64,000 nucleotides of DNA from the NCBI RefSeq assembly GCF_014108865.1, contig NZ_CP053928.1, forward strand, positions 3,410,001 to 3,474,000, given 5' to 3'. Below are positions 54,759-63,316 of the stretch, piece by piece. The notes beneath the pieces are model-generated. The model had not been told where the DNA came from. It saw only the letters and a program-made list of their open reading frames with translations, and did no database searches. The position numbers and the translations under genes are program-made. Numbering within the stretch: the first letter of the stretch is position 1; every line of letters starts with the position of its first letter. This stretch comes from Nocardioides sp. WS12 (GTDB taxonomy: Bacteria > Actinomycetota > Actinomycetes > Propionibacteriales > Nocardioidaceae).

Positions 54759-54812
54759 GTCGCCATTCCACTCTCCCGGGGAGGCTCTGACCAGAGCCGA
54801 GCGGCATCGCGA

Positions 54813-54828
54813 GTCTGGGATACGAGAC
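54813..54828. promoter_or_regulatory. Candidate IclR operator between hutH and its regulator
   Basis: GTCTGGGATACGAGAC has inverted GTCT/AGAC ends around GGGATACG, 55 bp before hutH and 31 bp before the IclR gene. It is the best dyad in the 100-bp divergent gap and a likely repressor site; by-eye call. Confidence 0.45.
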
Positions 54829-54858
54829 ATTGGACCTTGGTCGTGGGACGCTCTCGAC

Positions 54859-55608
54859 ATGAGCCAGGTCCCTGCCGCCACCCGTGCGCTGCGCGTCCTG
54901 CGCTTCCTCGCCGCGCAACCGGAGCCGGTGGCCGTCGACCGGATCGCTCGCGAACTCGGGATCCCGCGCTCGACGACGTACCACCTGCTCCAGGCGATGG
55001 CGGCCGAAGGCTTCGTGGTGCATCTCGCCGACGACCGGCGGTTCGGACTCGGGGTGGCAGCGTTCGAGGTCGGCAGTGGCTACGCCCGACAGGCTCCGTT
55101 GCAACGGATCGCCCGTCGCCCCCTGGCCGCACTCGTCGACCGGACCGGCCACAGCGCACACCTCGCGGTGCCCCACGGGCGCGACGTGCTCTACGTCCTG
55201 GAGGAGCGCGCACCCGGCCGGCCGTCCCTCGTCACCGACGTGGGCGTCCGGTTGCCGTCACACCTGACCGCCAGCGGCCGGGCGATCCTCGCCCACCTGC
55301 CGGCCAGCCAGGTGCGCGCGCTCTATCCCGATCGCGAGGCCTTCGTCGACCGCACCGGCGTCGGCCCCGGCTCCCCCACTGCCCTGCGGGCGGTGCTCGC
55401 CGAGACCCGTCGCCGCGGCCACGCGATCGAGGACGGCGAGGTGACGGCCGGGCTGGCCAGCGTCGCTGCGGCCGTGCTCGATCACAACGGACTGCCGGTC
55501 GCGGGAGTCGCGATCACGTACCCGGTCGATGAAGCCGAACCGGAGCGGCTGGCTGCTGCCGTCGTAGCGACTGCCGCGACCCTCTCCCGCCGCCTCCACG
55601 GCCGCTGA
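54859..55608 (+). CDS. IclR family regulator of the hut operon
   Basis: A 249-residue IclR protein: winged HTH AVDRIARELGIPRSTTYHLLQAM at about residues 22-45 and an effector domain with GHSAHLAVPHGRDVLYV and LTASGRAILAH. Divergent from hutH, so it most likely controls histidine use in response to urocanate or a related intermediate; effector not proven. In several Actinobacteria hut regulators are of this family. Confidence 0.9.
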   Translation: MSQVPAATRALRVLRFLAAQPEPVAVDRIARELGIPRSTTYHLLQAMAAEGFVVHLADDRRFGLGVAAFEVGSGYARQAPLQRIARRPLAALVDRTGHSAHLAVPHGRDVLYVLEERAPGRPSLVTDVGVRLPSHLTASGRAILAHLPASQVRALYPDREAFVDRTGVGPGSPTALRAVLAETRRRGHAIEDGEVTAGLASVAAAVLDHNGLPVAGVAITYPVDEAEPERLAAAVVATAATLSRRLHGR

Positions 55609-55610
55609 GT

Positions 55611-55970
55611 TCAGCCGGGATTGCCGCCGAAGCCGATCTCGTTGCCGTCAGGGTCGAGGTAGATCACCTTGCGGGTGCCGCCCTCGTAGGTCTCCTCGTT
55701 GTCCGGCTCGATCCCGCGCGAGGCCATCGCGGCCACCCGCGCATCAAGGTCGTCGACGAACAGCGTCTGGACCGCGAACCCCGCGCGCTCGGGGCGCTGC
55801 TCCACCACCAGCCAGCGGTGGGGCGCCACCTCCCACACCCCCTCGGTCGGATGGGCGACGAAGGTCGGCGGCATGCCGAGCAGCGCCTCGTACCAGGGCA
55901 GCGCGGCGTCGTAGTCGCGCACGCAGATGCCGGCGAACAGTTCCAGTCCGTCGCCAAGGAATTCGGTCAT
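55611..55970 (-). CDS. VOC (glyoxalase/bleomycin-resistance fold) protein
   Basis: A 119-residue single-module VOC protein with the beta-alpha-beta-beta-beta repeat pattern: GICVRDYDAALPWYEALLG and VIYLDPDGNEIGFGG. Candidate metal ligands are few, and the substrate is unknown. Convergent with the IclR gene (2 bp apart). Confidence 0.8.
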   Translation of the reverse strand: MTEFLGDGLELFAGICVRDYDAALPWYEALLGMPPTFVAHPTEGVWEVAPHRWLVVEQRPERAGFAVQTLFVDDLDARVAAMASRGIEPDNEETYEGGTRKVIYLDPDGNEIGFGGNPG

Positions 55971-56030
55971 GCTGGTGCCGACCTCGAGGTGGCCGGGGAT
56001 TCATCGGTACTGCTCGTTAGAGTCCGCAGC

Positions 56031-56669
56031 GTGCTGGCACCGCAGATCGACCCCATCAGGCTCGGCTCGCTCTCGGAAGGGGATCTGCTCGACCTCACGA
56101 ACGACGCCGACCTCGAATCGGTCCGGTACGCCGACCTGCGGGTCACCCGGCTGAAGCTGGGCGGAGCGCTCGTGACCACCTCGCGGTTCGAGGACGTCAA
56201 CGCCGACGAGACGGACCTCAAGGGCGCCCGCCTGCACGAAGTCGAGCTCGACCGGGTCAACCTGCCGGTTGTCCGCGCTGCCCGGAGCCAATGGCGCGAC
56301 GTGAAGGTCAACGGCCGCCTGGGGTCTCTCGAGGCCTACGAAGCGCAGTGGAAGTCGGTGCACTTCGTGGGCTGCAAGCTCAGCTTCGTCAACCTGCGCG
56401 GAGCAGAGCTGATGGACGTCGCCTTCACGGACTGCACGATCGACGAACTCGACCTGATCAGCGCGTCCGCGCGCCGGGTCCGGTTCGAGAACACCCGGAT
56501 CGGCAGTCTCAACGTCCGTCAGGCCAAGCTCCAGGACGTCGACCTGCGCGGCGCCACCCTGACGTCGATCGACGGGCTGGCCGACTTGCGCGGCGCGACG
56601 ATCAGCCACGAACAACTCGTCACGATCGCGCCGCTGCTCGCGGCCAGCATCGGCCTCAAGGTCGAGTAG
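56031..56669 (+). CDS. Pentapeptide-repeat protein
   Basis: A 212-residue protein starting at GTG 56031. A(D/N)LxX repeats such as VRYADLRVTRLKLGGALV, ADETDLKGARLHEVELDRV and AKLQDVDLRGATL form a right-handed beta-helix. No signal peptide. Some pentapeptide proteins mimic DNA and protect gyrase, but that cannot be claimed here. The last 14 bp overlap the convergent methylase gene. Confidence 0.85.
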   Translation: MLAPQIDPIRLGSLSEGDLLDLTNDADLESVRYADLRVTRLKLGGALVTTSRFEDVNADETDLKGARLHEVELDRVNLPVVRAARSQWRDVKVNGRLGSLEAYEAQWKSVHFVGCKLSFVNLRGAELMDVAFTDCTIDELDLISASARRVRFENTRIGSLNVRQAKLQDVDLRGATLTSIDGLADLRGATISHEQLVTIAPLLAASIGLKVE

Positions 56670-58095
56670 CGCGCGCCAGCCACCAGGCCAACACCTCTTC
56701 CGTGCCGCCGTAGGCGGCGGTCATCACCTCTGCGACCTCAGCCAGGGCCGTGGGCCGGTCGCGGGAGTCTGCCGCCTGCGCCCGCTGGGCGAGCGTGGCG
56801 CCTTCCTTCCACGCGTCCGCGTCGACCGGCAACGGGAGCGCCGCCAACTGTCGCGCGCTGACCTTGACCGAACCGGGCGAGAGACCAGTGCCGAGATAGC
56901 GGGCCGCGGCGTGCGCGACGACCGGCGGCGCAAGGGTCAATGCCAGCAACCGCCACAAGTCGGCCGGGTCATGGGGTGCGACCGTCACGACGGGCACGGA
57001 CGGCAACCAGGTGCCATCTGCGTCCGCAGCGGCCTCGATCACCCGGCCCTGCCCGGCCACCAGCAACTTGGGCACCAGACGCGCGTCGGCCCAACCGGCC
57101 AGCTTGCCGTCGACGCGCAGCGCTGCGAGATCGACCGACGGGGCGTCGTACTGCTGACGCGCGAAGCGGGTCGTGGTCGTGCCCCAGCGCAGTTCGGCCG
57201 GGTCGATCAGGCCGCTGGTGATCAGGCGGGCGTCGCCGTCACGAAGCCCTTCGCGAACGAAGGGCTGCAGGCCGTAGTACTGGTCGCGGAAGTCGGCGGT
57301 GCAGGTGGCGAGGTCGCCGACCGTCCCGGCGCTCGTCGGCAGGGACGTCCTCGGGATCCCGAAGTACGACGCCGCGAGACTCCCCCAGTTGTCCGGCTCG
57401 AGCGACGAAGGAGTGCCCACCCGCACCACCGGCACGCAGGTCAGCACCGGCGTCCCGTCGAAGACCGGCCGATCCGAGCACCAGAAGTCGGTGACGTCTC
57501 CACGGGCGGCAACCGCCGCCCGGACCGGCCCGGCATCGCGCGTGGCGAGCACGGACAGCGGCTGCACCAGAGCGACCACTCCGCCCGGAGCAACCAAGTC
57601 GAGCGAGCGGTGCAGGAAGACCGCGCTCGTGTCGGTGTAGGCGCCGAGCCCGCGGCGGTCGGACTGGCCAGCCGTGTCCGTCCGCAACTGCCCGAGGAAC
57701 GGCGGATTGCCGACGACCGCATCGAAGGTGCGTCCCTCCCAGGCGGTGAGTCCGTCGGCGACCATCACTCGCTGCGCGATCTCCTCGGGAGAGACGGACG
57801 GGTCCTCGGCATGCAACCGCTCCCGCGCGATCCGGACCGCCTCGGGATCGAGGTCGGATCCGTGGACCGCACGGACGCCGAGCCGCTGGGCCGCAGCGAC
57901 GAGGAAGTGGCCGGTTCCGCAGGCCGGGTCGAGGACCGTTCCCTGTGCCGGCAGCGCATGGTCGAGCACCCACGCCACCAGGTGCGGCGGCGTGTAGAAC
58001 GCGCCCTGCCTGCGCCGTTCAGCGGGCCGGTCGACCGCGAGTTCCTGCTCATAGGCTTGAGCGAGAACCGTCGTTCGCTCACGCTCGTCGACCAC
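56656..58095 (-). CDS. Solitary N6-adenine DNA methyltransferase
   Basis: A 479-residue gamma-class methylase. VLDPACGTGHFLVAA is motif I (AdoMet), DLDPEAVRIA motif II, and AVVGNPPFLGQL motif IV (NPPF). A C-terminal region with SARQLAALPLPVDADAW resembles the target-recognition part of type IIG/TaqI-like enzymes. The start is GTG 58095; upstream frame enters the NrtR box. No nuclease or specificity gene is near, so it is an orphan epigenetic methylase or a remnant of a restriction system. It is divergent from the NAD-salvage operon. Confidence 0.88.
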   Translation of the reverse strand: MVDERERTTVLAQAYEQELAVDRPAERRRQGAFYTPPHLVAWVLDHALPAQGTVLDPACGTGHFLVAAAQRLGVRAVHGSDLDPEAVRIARERLHAEDPSVSPEEIAQRVMVADGLTAWEGRTFDAVVGNPPFLGQLRTDTAGQSDRRGLGAYTDTSAVFLHRSLDLVAPGGVVALVQPLSVLATRDAGPVRAAVAARGDVTDFWCSDRPVFDGTPVLTCVPVVRVGTPSSLEPDNWGSLAASYFGIPRTSLPTSAGTVGDLATCTADFRDQYYGLQPFVREGLRDGDARLITSGLIDPAELRWGTTTTRFARQQYDAPSVDLAALRVDGKLAGWADARLVPKLLVAGQGRVIEAAADADGTWLPSVPVVTVAPHDPADLWRLLALTLAPPVVAHAAARYLGTGLSPGSVKVSARQLAALPLPVDADAWKEGATLAQRAQAADSRDRPTALAEVAEVMTAAYGGTEEVLAWWLARATRP

Positions 58096-58120
58096 GAGCG
58101 CAGCGTAGATCAACCTGTTA

Positions 58121-58135
58121 TAGTCATTCTGACTA
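58121..58135. promoter_or_regulatory. NrtR box upstream of the NAD-salvage operon
   Basis: TAGTCATTCTGACTA is a perfect palindrome (TAGTCA-ttc-TGACTA) that overlaps a TATAGT -10-like hexamer and lies 19 bp before the operon start. An NrtR repressor is encoded in the same operon, so autoregulation through this box is the natural reading. Confidence 0.8.
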
Positions 58136-58153
58136 CAACATCGAGGAGTCGAG

Positions 58154-60031
58154 ATGGACCGCACCGGACTGCTGACCGATCGCTACGAACTCACCATGCT
58201 CGACTCCTTCGTGCGCGACGGGATGGTCGGACGCCCGGCTGTGTTCGAAGCGTTCTCGCGTCGCCTGCCCGAGGGCCGTCGCTACGGGATGCTCGCCGGC
58301 CTCGGCCGGCTCCTCACCCTGATCGAGAACTTCGGCTACGACGCCGACGACCTCGCCTGGTTGCAGGAGCAGGGCGTGATCGGCGACGCGACGGTCGCGT
58401 ACCTGCGCGACTTCCGGTTCGCCGGCGACATCGACGGCTACCGCGAGGGCGACCTCTACTTCCCCGGTAGCCCGATCTTCACCGCCACCGGCACCCTCGG
58501 CGAGTGCCTCGTACTGGAAACACTGGTGCTCAGCGTCCTCAACCACGACACCGCCATCGCCAGCGCGGCCGCACGGATGGTCGACGCCGCGCAGGGCAGG
58601 CCGATCATCGAGATGGGCGGACGTCGTACCCACGAGGAAGCGGCGATCGCGACCGCGCGGGCTGCCTACGTCGCCGGATTCGGCTCGACGAGCAACCTCG
58701 CCGCAGGACGGCATTTCGGCGTACCGACCGCCGGCACCGCCGCGCACGCCTTCACCCTCGCGCACGACACCGAGGCAGACGCGTTCCGCAGCCAGGTGGA
58801 AGCGCTCGGCGTCGGGACGACACTCCTGGTCGACACCTACGACATCGCCGAAGGCATCCGGACCGCGGTCGAGGTCGCCGGGACGTCGCTCGGCGCCGTG
58901 CGGCTCGACTCGGGCGACCTCAGTGAGGAGGCGCACAAGGCACGTGCCCTCCTCGACTCGCTCGGCGCCAGCAAGACGCGGATCGTCGTGACCAGCGACC
59001 TCGACGAATTCGTGATCGCCGCGCTCGCCGACGCACCCATCGACGGGTACGGCGTCGGCACCCGCGTCGCGACCGGCTCGGGCCACCCGACCGCGAGCAT
59101 GGTCTACAAGCTCGTCGCCATCGCCGACGCACCCGGCGAACAGATGCGCCCGGTCGCGAAGAAGTCGCAGGACAAGGCGTCGGTCGGCGGGCACAAGACC
59201 GCCTTCCGTGAGTACGACGACAACGGACTCCTCGTCGCGGAGTTCATCACCCGCGACGGCGACCCCGCCCCGGACGCCGATGCGCGGCCGGTCCAGGTCC
59301 CACTGATCCGTGACGGAGTCGTCGTCCACACGCCGACCCTCGACGAGATCCGGACCTTCGCGGCTGCGGCACTCGCCACGTTGCCGACCGACGCGCGCGG
59401 CGTGGCCGCCGGGCCGTCGTACCTGACCACGACCCACCGAGAGGACAGCACCGTGCAGCGAGGCCTGATCGTCGTCGATGTCCAGAACGACTTCGTGGAG
59501 GGAGGTTCGCTCGGCGTGACCGGCGGCCGGGAGGTCGCGGGCCGGATCAGCGCGCACCTCGCGGCAACGGCCGGTGACTACGCACTGGTCGCTGCGTCAC
59601 GGGACTGGCACCACGCGAACGACACCAACGGCGGGCACTTCCATGCGCCCGGCGAGGATCCCGACTTCGTGAACACCTGGCCGGTGCACTGCGTGCAGGG
59701 CGACGCCGGGTCGGACTATGCCCCGGAGCTGGTGACCGACGCGGTGACCCACCACGTCGTGAAGGGCATGGGCGAAGCCGCCTACTCGGCCTTCGAGGGC
59801 GTGACCGAGGACGGCGCACGACTGGCCGACCTGCTGCGTGCCGCAGGCGTGACCGAGGTCGACGTCACCGGGATCGCGACCGACTACTGCGTACGGGCCA
59901 CGGCCCTGGACGCCGTGAAGGAAGGGTTCGTGGTGCGCCTGTTGCCGGGACTGCACGCGGGGGTGGCACCGGACAGTTCGGCCGCCGCGCTCGAGGAGAT
60001 GGCTGCGGCCGGCGTGGAGGTGACCGCATGA
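58154..60031 (+). CDS. Nicotinate phosphoribosyltransferase-nicotinamidase fusion
   Basis: One 625-codon frame carries two consecutive NAD-salvage enzymes. Residues 1 to about 425 are nicotinate phosphoribosyltransferase ([35 protein letters not shown]). From residue about 434 it is nicotinamidase: VDVQNDF with the catalytic Asp, [16 protein letters not shown] with the metal site, the Lys in VVKGM, and the nucleophile Cys in [11 protein letters not shown] see no stop between them. A GTG at 59453 (residue 434) with AGAGGA seven bases upstream could also start a separate 192-residue nicotinamidase, so two products are possible. GAGGAG precedes the first ATG. NrtR follows with a four-base overlap. 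Confidence 0.9.
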   Translation: MDRTGLLTDRYELTMLDSFVRDGMVGRPAVFEAFSRRLPEGRRYGMLAGLGRLLTLIENFGYDADDLAWLQEQGVIGDATVAYLRDFRFAGDIDGYREGDLYFPGSPIFTATGTLGECLVLETLVLSVLNHDTAIASAAARMVDAAQGRPIIEMGGRRTHEEAAIATARAAYVAGFGSTSNLAAGRHFGVPTAGTAAHAFTLAHDTEADAFRSQVEALGVGTTLLVDTYDIAEGIRTAVEVAGTSLGAVRLDSGDLSEEAHKARALLDSLGASKTRIVVTSDLDEFVIAALADAPIDGYGVGTRVATGSGHPTASMVYKLVAIADAPGEQMRPVAKKSQDKASVGGHKTAFREYDDNGLLVAEFITRDGDPAPDADARPVQVPLIRDGVVVHTPTLDEIRTFAAAALATLPTDARGVAAGPSYLTTTHREDSTVQRGLIVVDVQNDFVEGGSLGVTGGREVAGRISAHLAATAGDYALVAASRDWHHANDTNGGHFHAPGEDPDFVNTWPVHCVQGDAGSDYAPELVTDAVTHHVVKGMGEAAYSAFEGVTEDGARLADLLRAAGVTEVDVTGIATDYCVRATALDAVKEGFVVRLLPGLHAGVAPDSSAAALEEMAAAGVEVTA

Positions 60032-60732
60032 GCACCAAGGAATGGCCGCCGTTCGCCGTGGCCGTCGACCTCGCCATCTTCACGATCCGCGACGGGGCCC
60101 TCTCGGTCCTGCTGGTCGAACGCGGCGAAGACCCGTTCGCGGGCTCGTGGGCACTGCCCGGCGGATTCGTCGAACCGGACGAGGACGCCGAGCAGGCCGC
60201 ATGGCGCGAACTGCAGGAGGAGACCGGCGTCGACCGCTTCCCCGGTCACCTCGAGCAACTGCGCACCTATTCCGCGCCCGATCGGGATCCGCGGATGCGC
60301 GTCGTGTCGGTCGCGCACGTCGCCCTCGCCCCCGACCTGCCCGAACCGCAGGCCGGCACCGACGCCGCCGACGCCCGCTGGTGGGTGGTCGACGACCTGC
60401 TCTCCGGCGAGGACGCCCCCACCCTGGCGTTCGACCACCGCGACATCCTGATCGACGCCCGCGAGCGCGTGCGGGCAAAGCTGGAGTACACGACCCTGGC
60501 GACCGAGTTCGTCGCCGAACCGTTCACGCTGCCCGAGTTGCGGCGCGTCTACGCGGCCGTGTGGGGCACTCCCCCGGACCTCGGCAACTTCCGGCGCAAG
60601 ATCCTCGGCACCGAGGGGTTCGTGGTCGCCACGGACACCACGGGCGGGGGCACCGAGGGTGGCGGCCGCCCGGCCCTGCTCTACCGACGCGGCCCGGCGG
60701 TCGTCGTACAACCGCCGATGGTGCGGGGCTGA
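60028..60732 (+). CDS. nrtR: NrtR, Nudix-related repressor of NAD metabolism
   Basis: A 234-residue protein: an N-terminal Nudix-like domain ([29 protein letters not shown]) and a C-terminal winged helix ([24 protein letters not shown]). NrtR proteins bind ADP-ribose through the Nudix domain and release the operator. The Nudix box here keeps GG and the REL..EETG core, so residual hydrolase activity is possible. Overlap ATGA with the enzyme gene and the palindrome at 58121 support autoregulation. Confidence 0.92.
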   Translation: MSTKEWPPFAVAVDLAIFTIRDGALSVLLVERGEDPFAGSWALPGGFVEPDEDAEQAAWRELQEETGVDRFPGHLEQLRTYSAPDRDPRMRVVSVAHVALAPDLPEPQAGTDAADARWWVVDDLLSGEDAPTLAFDHRDILIDARERVRAKLEYTTLATEFVAEPFTLPELRRVYAAVWGTPPDLGNFRRKILGTEGFVVATDTTGGGTEGGGRPALLYRRGPAVVVQPPMVRG

Positions 60733-60816
60733 GGGGCCACCACAAGCACGAGATCACCGCGACTCGCCGGACTCCTCGGCGCGTCGCACCGCAGCCGTGT
60801 CCGACATGGCCTGTGG

Positions 60817-61698
60817 ATGGCGGCTGCACGTCCGGGCTGTTCGCGGCAGCCTTGCGGGGTGGATGCAGTCGAGGCGCTGGACAGGCTGGGTGGCGTTGCG
60901 CCTGTGTCCGCGCTGCTTGCCCTCACCACACGTCGCCGTATCCGCACCGCGCTCTCCAAAGGACTCATCCGCAAGGCCGCGCGCAACCGGTACGCGCTGC
61001 CAGCAGCCGACCAGGCCCGGCGCACAGCAGTGCTCTACCACGGGCACATCACCCATCTCAGCGCAGCCATGCACTGGGGCTGGGAGGTGCGCGTTGCCCC
61101 TGCCCGCCCGCAGATCGCCGTACCTCACGGCCGCCCACTCCCCAAGGCGACCGCCGCTGACGTACGTCGACTGCCGCGAAGTGCCGGGACTCGCGGGTGG
61201 GCCACCGATCCCCTGACGACCGTGCTTCAGTGCGCACAGGATCTGCCGTTCCCCGACGCGCTGGCCGTGGCCGATTCGGCGCTACGTCATGGCGACCTTG
61301 CCTACGACGACCTCCAGTGCGTCAAGGCCACCAGTTCACGCGTGCGGCGGGTGCTGCTGTACGCCGATGGGCGCGCCGCCAATCCGTTCGAATCGGCGCT
61401 GAGAGCACTCGCCATCGAGTGCGGCCTGAACGTCGTGCCTCAGTACGAGATCCAGGCCCGCGGCCTGGTGGTCCATCCCGACCTCGTCGACCCCATCGCG
61501 GGCGTCGCGATCGAGGCTGAGTCCTGGGAGTGGCACGGCAAGGAGAAACGCGCTTTCGACTCCGACTGCGAGCGCTACACCGCTCTCGTGGTGACGGGTT
61601 GGCGGGTGCTCCGCTTCACCTGGGCCGAGGTGATGCTCAACCCGGACTACGTCCGCGCCTGCCTCCGCGAGCTGTACGCCGAACTCGGCGCCGCGTGA
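60817..61698 (+). CDS. AbiEi-like HTH plus DUF559 (PD-D/ExK-like) protein
   Basis: A 293-residue protein (ATG 60817; GTG 60859 also fits). About residues 20-70 look like the AbiEi-type winged helix (GGVAPVSALLAL, RRRIRTALSKGLI). The C-terminus resembles the Vsr/DUF559 nuclease-like fold: HPDLVDPIAGVAIEAESWEWHG has a D..ExE-type pattern, and VVTGWRVLRFTWAEVM is a typical final strand. Such proteins are common and multi-copy in Actinobacteria. A nuclease or regulatory role is possible but unproven. Confidence 0.75.
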   Translation: MAAARPGCSRQPCGVDAVEALDRLGGVAPVSALLALTTRRRIRTALSKGLIRKAARNRYALPAADQARRTAVLYHGHITHLSAAMHWGWEVRVAPARPQIAVPHGRPLPKATAADVRRLPRSAGTRGWATDPLTTVLQCAQDLPFPDALAVADSALRHGDLAYDDLQCVKATSSRVRRVLLYADGRAANPFESALRALAIECGLNVVPQYEIQARGLVVHPDLVDPIAGVAIEAESWEWHGKEKRAFDSDCERYTALVVTGWRVLRFTWAEVMLNPDYVRACLRELYAELGAA

Positions 61699-61780
61699 GG
61701 CCGCCACGGAGACGTCGACCGCCACGACACGCCGTACTCCCGACGTGTCGCCCGCACCGCGTGCCCGCCGTGGCCTTTTA

Positions 61781-61796
61781 TCAACCTGACGGTTGA
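61781..61796. promoter_or_regulatory. Upstream ArsR operator
   Basis: TCAACC-TGAC-GGTTGA, a palindrome with six-base arms, starts exactly 40 bp before an identical-arm palindrome over the ArsR start codon. With a period of four helical turns, both would face the same side of the DNA. Confidence 0.7.
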
Positions 61797-61820
61797 CAAC
61801 GGGCTCAGCCGGGCGTTTAC

Positions 61821-61836
61821 TCAACCTCATGGTTGA
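61821..61836. promoter_or_regulatory. ArsR operator overlapping the start codon
   Basis: TCAACC-TCAT-GGTTGA; the arms extend to ACTCAACC/GGTTGAGT. It contains the ATG of the ArsR gene, so the protein's first codons are part of its own operator. Confidence 0.75.
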
Positions 61837-62206
61837 GTACGACGACAGGTTGTCCCGGGTCTTCTCGGCACTCGCCGACCCGACCCGGCGCGACATGGTC
61901 GCCCGTCTGGCAGCGGGCGACGCGACGGTGAGCGAGCTGGCGGCGCCGTACGACGTCTCGCTCCAGGCCGTCTCCAAGCACCTCAAGGTGCTCGAGGAGG
62001 CCGGGCTGGTGAGTCGCAGTCGCGACGCCCAGCGGCGGCCGGTGCACCTGGACGCGGAGGTCTTCGACCTGATGACGAAATGGATCGAGCGCTACCGGCA
62101 GCAGGCCGAGGAGCGCTACCAGCGACTGGACGCGGTGCTGGCCCGCCTGCAGGGCAAGGCCTCCCCCGCTGACGAGCAGGACCGACGAGAAGGAGAAGCA
62201 GGATGA
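61829..62206 (+). CDS. ArsR family transcriptional repressor
   Basis: A 125-residue winged-helix repressor with FSALADPTRRDMVARL and VSELAAPYDVSLQAVSKHLKVLEEAGLV. No metal-binding cysteines, so it is of the non-metal class that is typically paired with SRPBCC genes. The ATG at 61829 lies inside its own operator, suggesting a leaderless or very short-leader message. A four-base overlap couples it to the SRPBCC gene. Confidence 0.92.
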   Translation: MVEYDDRLSRVFSALADPTRRDMVARLAAGDATVSELAAPYDVSLQAVSKHLKVLEEAGLVSRSRDAQRRPVHLDAEVFDLMTKWIERYRQQAEERYQRLDAVLARLQGKASPADEQDRREGEAG

Positions 62207-62706
62207 ACACGCAGACCACGACCCCCGACACGGTCATCGAGGCCGACCCGGACGTCCCCACCGTGAGGCTCGTCCGCGAGTTCGACGCTCCTCGTGAGCT
62301 CGTCTGGCGCGCCCACGTCGACCCGGAACTGATCAAGCAGTGGCTCGGACCGCACTCGATCGGCATGAGCATCGACGTCTGGGACATGCGCACGGGCGGG
62401 GAGTACCGCTACACCGCGACCCGTGACGGCGAAGAGATCGCGCACTTCTACGGCTCCGTGCACCGGGTCACCGAGAACGAGAAGATCGTGCAGACCTTCG
62501 GGTTCGAGGAGATGCCGGAGGCGGTCAGCCTCGACACGCTCACCCTGCACGACCTCCCCGATGGCCGCACCCGGCTGGAGATCCTGTCGGTCGTCTACGA
62601 CTTCGAGTCCCGCGCCGGCATGCTCGCCAGTGGCATGGAGGTCGGCGTCAACGAAGGCTACGTCGCCCTCGACGCCCTGCTCGCAACACTGCAGGAGAAG
62701 GCATGA
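62203..62706 (+). CDS. SRPBCC/AHSA1 domain protein
   Basis: A 167-residue START-like hydrophobic-pocket protein: VREFDAPRELVWRAHVDPELIKQW is cut to the signature FDAPRELVWRAH, and GGEYRYT, HFYGSVHRV and GMEVGVNEGYVALDALL follow. The family binds small hydrophobic ligands and is commonly encoded right after an ArsR repressor. Ligand unknown. Confidence 0.9.
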   Translation: MNTQTTTPDTVIEADPDVPTVRLVREFDAPRELVWRAHVDPELIKQWLGPHSIGMSIDVWDMRTGGEYRYTATRDGEEIAHFYGSVHRVTENEKIVQTFGFEEMPEAVSLDTLTLHDLPDGRTRLEILSVVYDFESRAGMLASGMEVGVNEGYVALDALLATLQEKA

Positions 62707-63275
62707 TCCCCGCCGAGCCCGCCGCGGAGCACGCGAGCATCGCTGGCACCTTCGCTGAGAAGGTCCGCGGCGTGGCCTCCGACGGCTGGGACGCGCCGAC
62801 ACCCGTCCCGGAATGGTCGGCGCGCGACGTCGTACGCCATCTGGTGGAGTGGTTCCCCGGCTTCCTCGCTGGCGGTTCCGACATCAACCTCCCGGTCGGC
62901 CCGTCGGTCGACGACGACCCGGTCGCCGCCTGGGACCACCACGCAGCCGCAGTGCAGGCCGTGCTCGACGATCCGACGGCAGCAGACACGACCTTCGCGC
63001 ATCCGCACCTGCCCGAGATGCCACTCCCCCAGGCGGTCGCGCAGTTCTACACGAACGACGTCTTCATGCACACCTGGGACCTCGCCCGTGCGACCGGCCA
63101 GGACGACCGGCTCGACGCTGACCGCTGCCAGTCGATGTTCGAGGGCATGGAGCCGATGGACGAGATGCTGCGCCAGAGCGGGCAGTACGGCGCCCGGGTG
63201 CCCGTTGCCGATGACGCCGGTGCCCAGGCGCAGCTGATCGGATTCATCGGCCGCGACCCGGAGTGGCGTCCCTGA
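62703..63275 (+). CDS. TIGR03086-type metal-binding (DinB/mycothiol-like) protein
   Basis: A 190-residue protein. WSARDVVRHLVEWFPGF and NDVFMHTWDLARATGQD carry the histidines of the DinB/MDMPI metal site. In this operon it follows ArsR and SRPBCC with a four-base overlap, so the three are a co-regulated unit, perhaps for handling a reactive or hydrophobic compound. Substrate unknown. Confidence 0.85.
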   Translation: MIPAEPAAEHASIAGTFAEKVRGVASDGWDAPTPVPEWSARDVVRHLVEWFPGFLAGGSDINLPVGPSVDDDPVAAWDHHAAAVQAVLDDPTAADTTFAHPHLPEMPLPQAVAQFYTNDVFMHTWDLARATGQDDRLDADRCQSMFEGMEPMDEMLRQSGQYGARVPVADDAGAQAQLIGFIGRDPEWRP

Positions 63276-63316
63276 GCATCGCCCCGCAACCTGCCGCGCG
63301 GTGGCACGATGACGCC

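Noticed and set aside
56656..58095. Restriction-modification or BREX locus
   Set aside because: The methylase is alone; neighbours are a pentapeptide protein and NAD-salvage genes.
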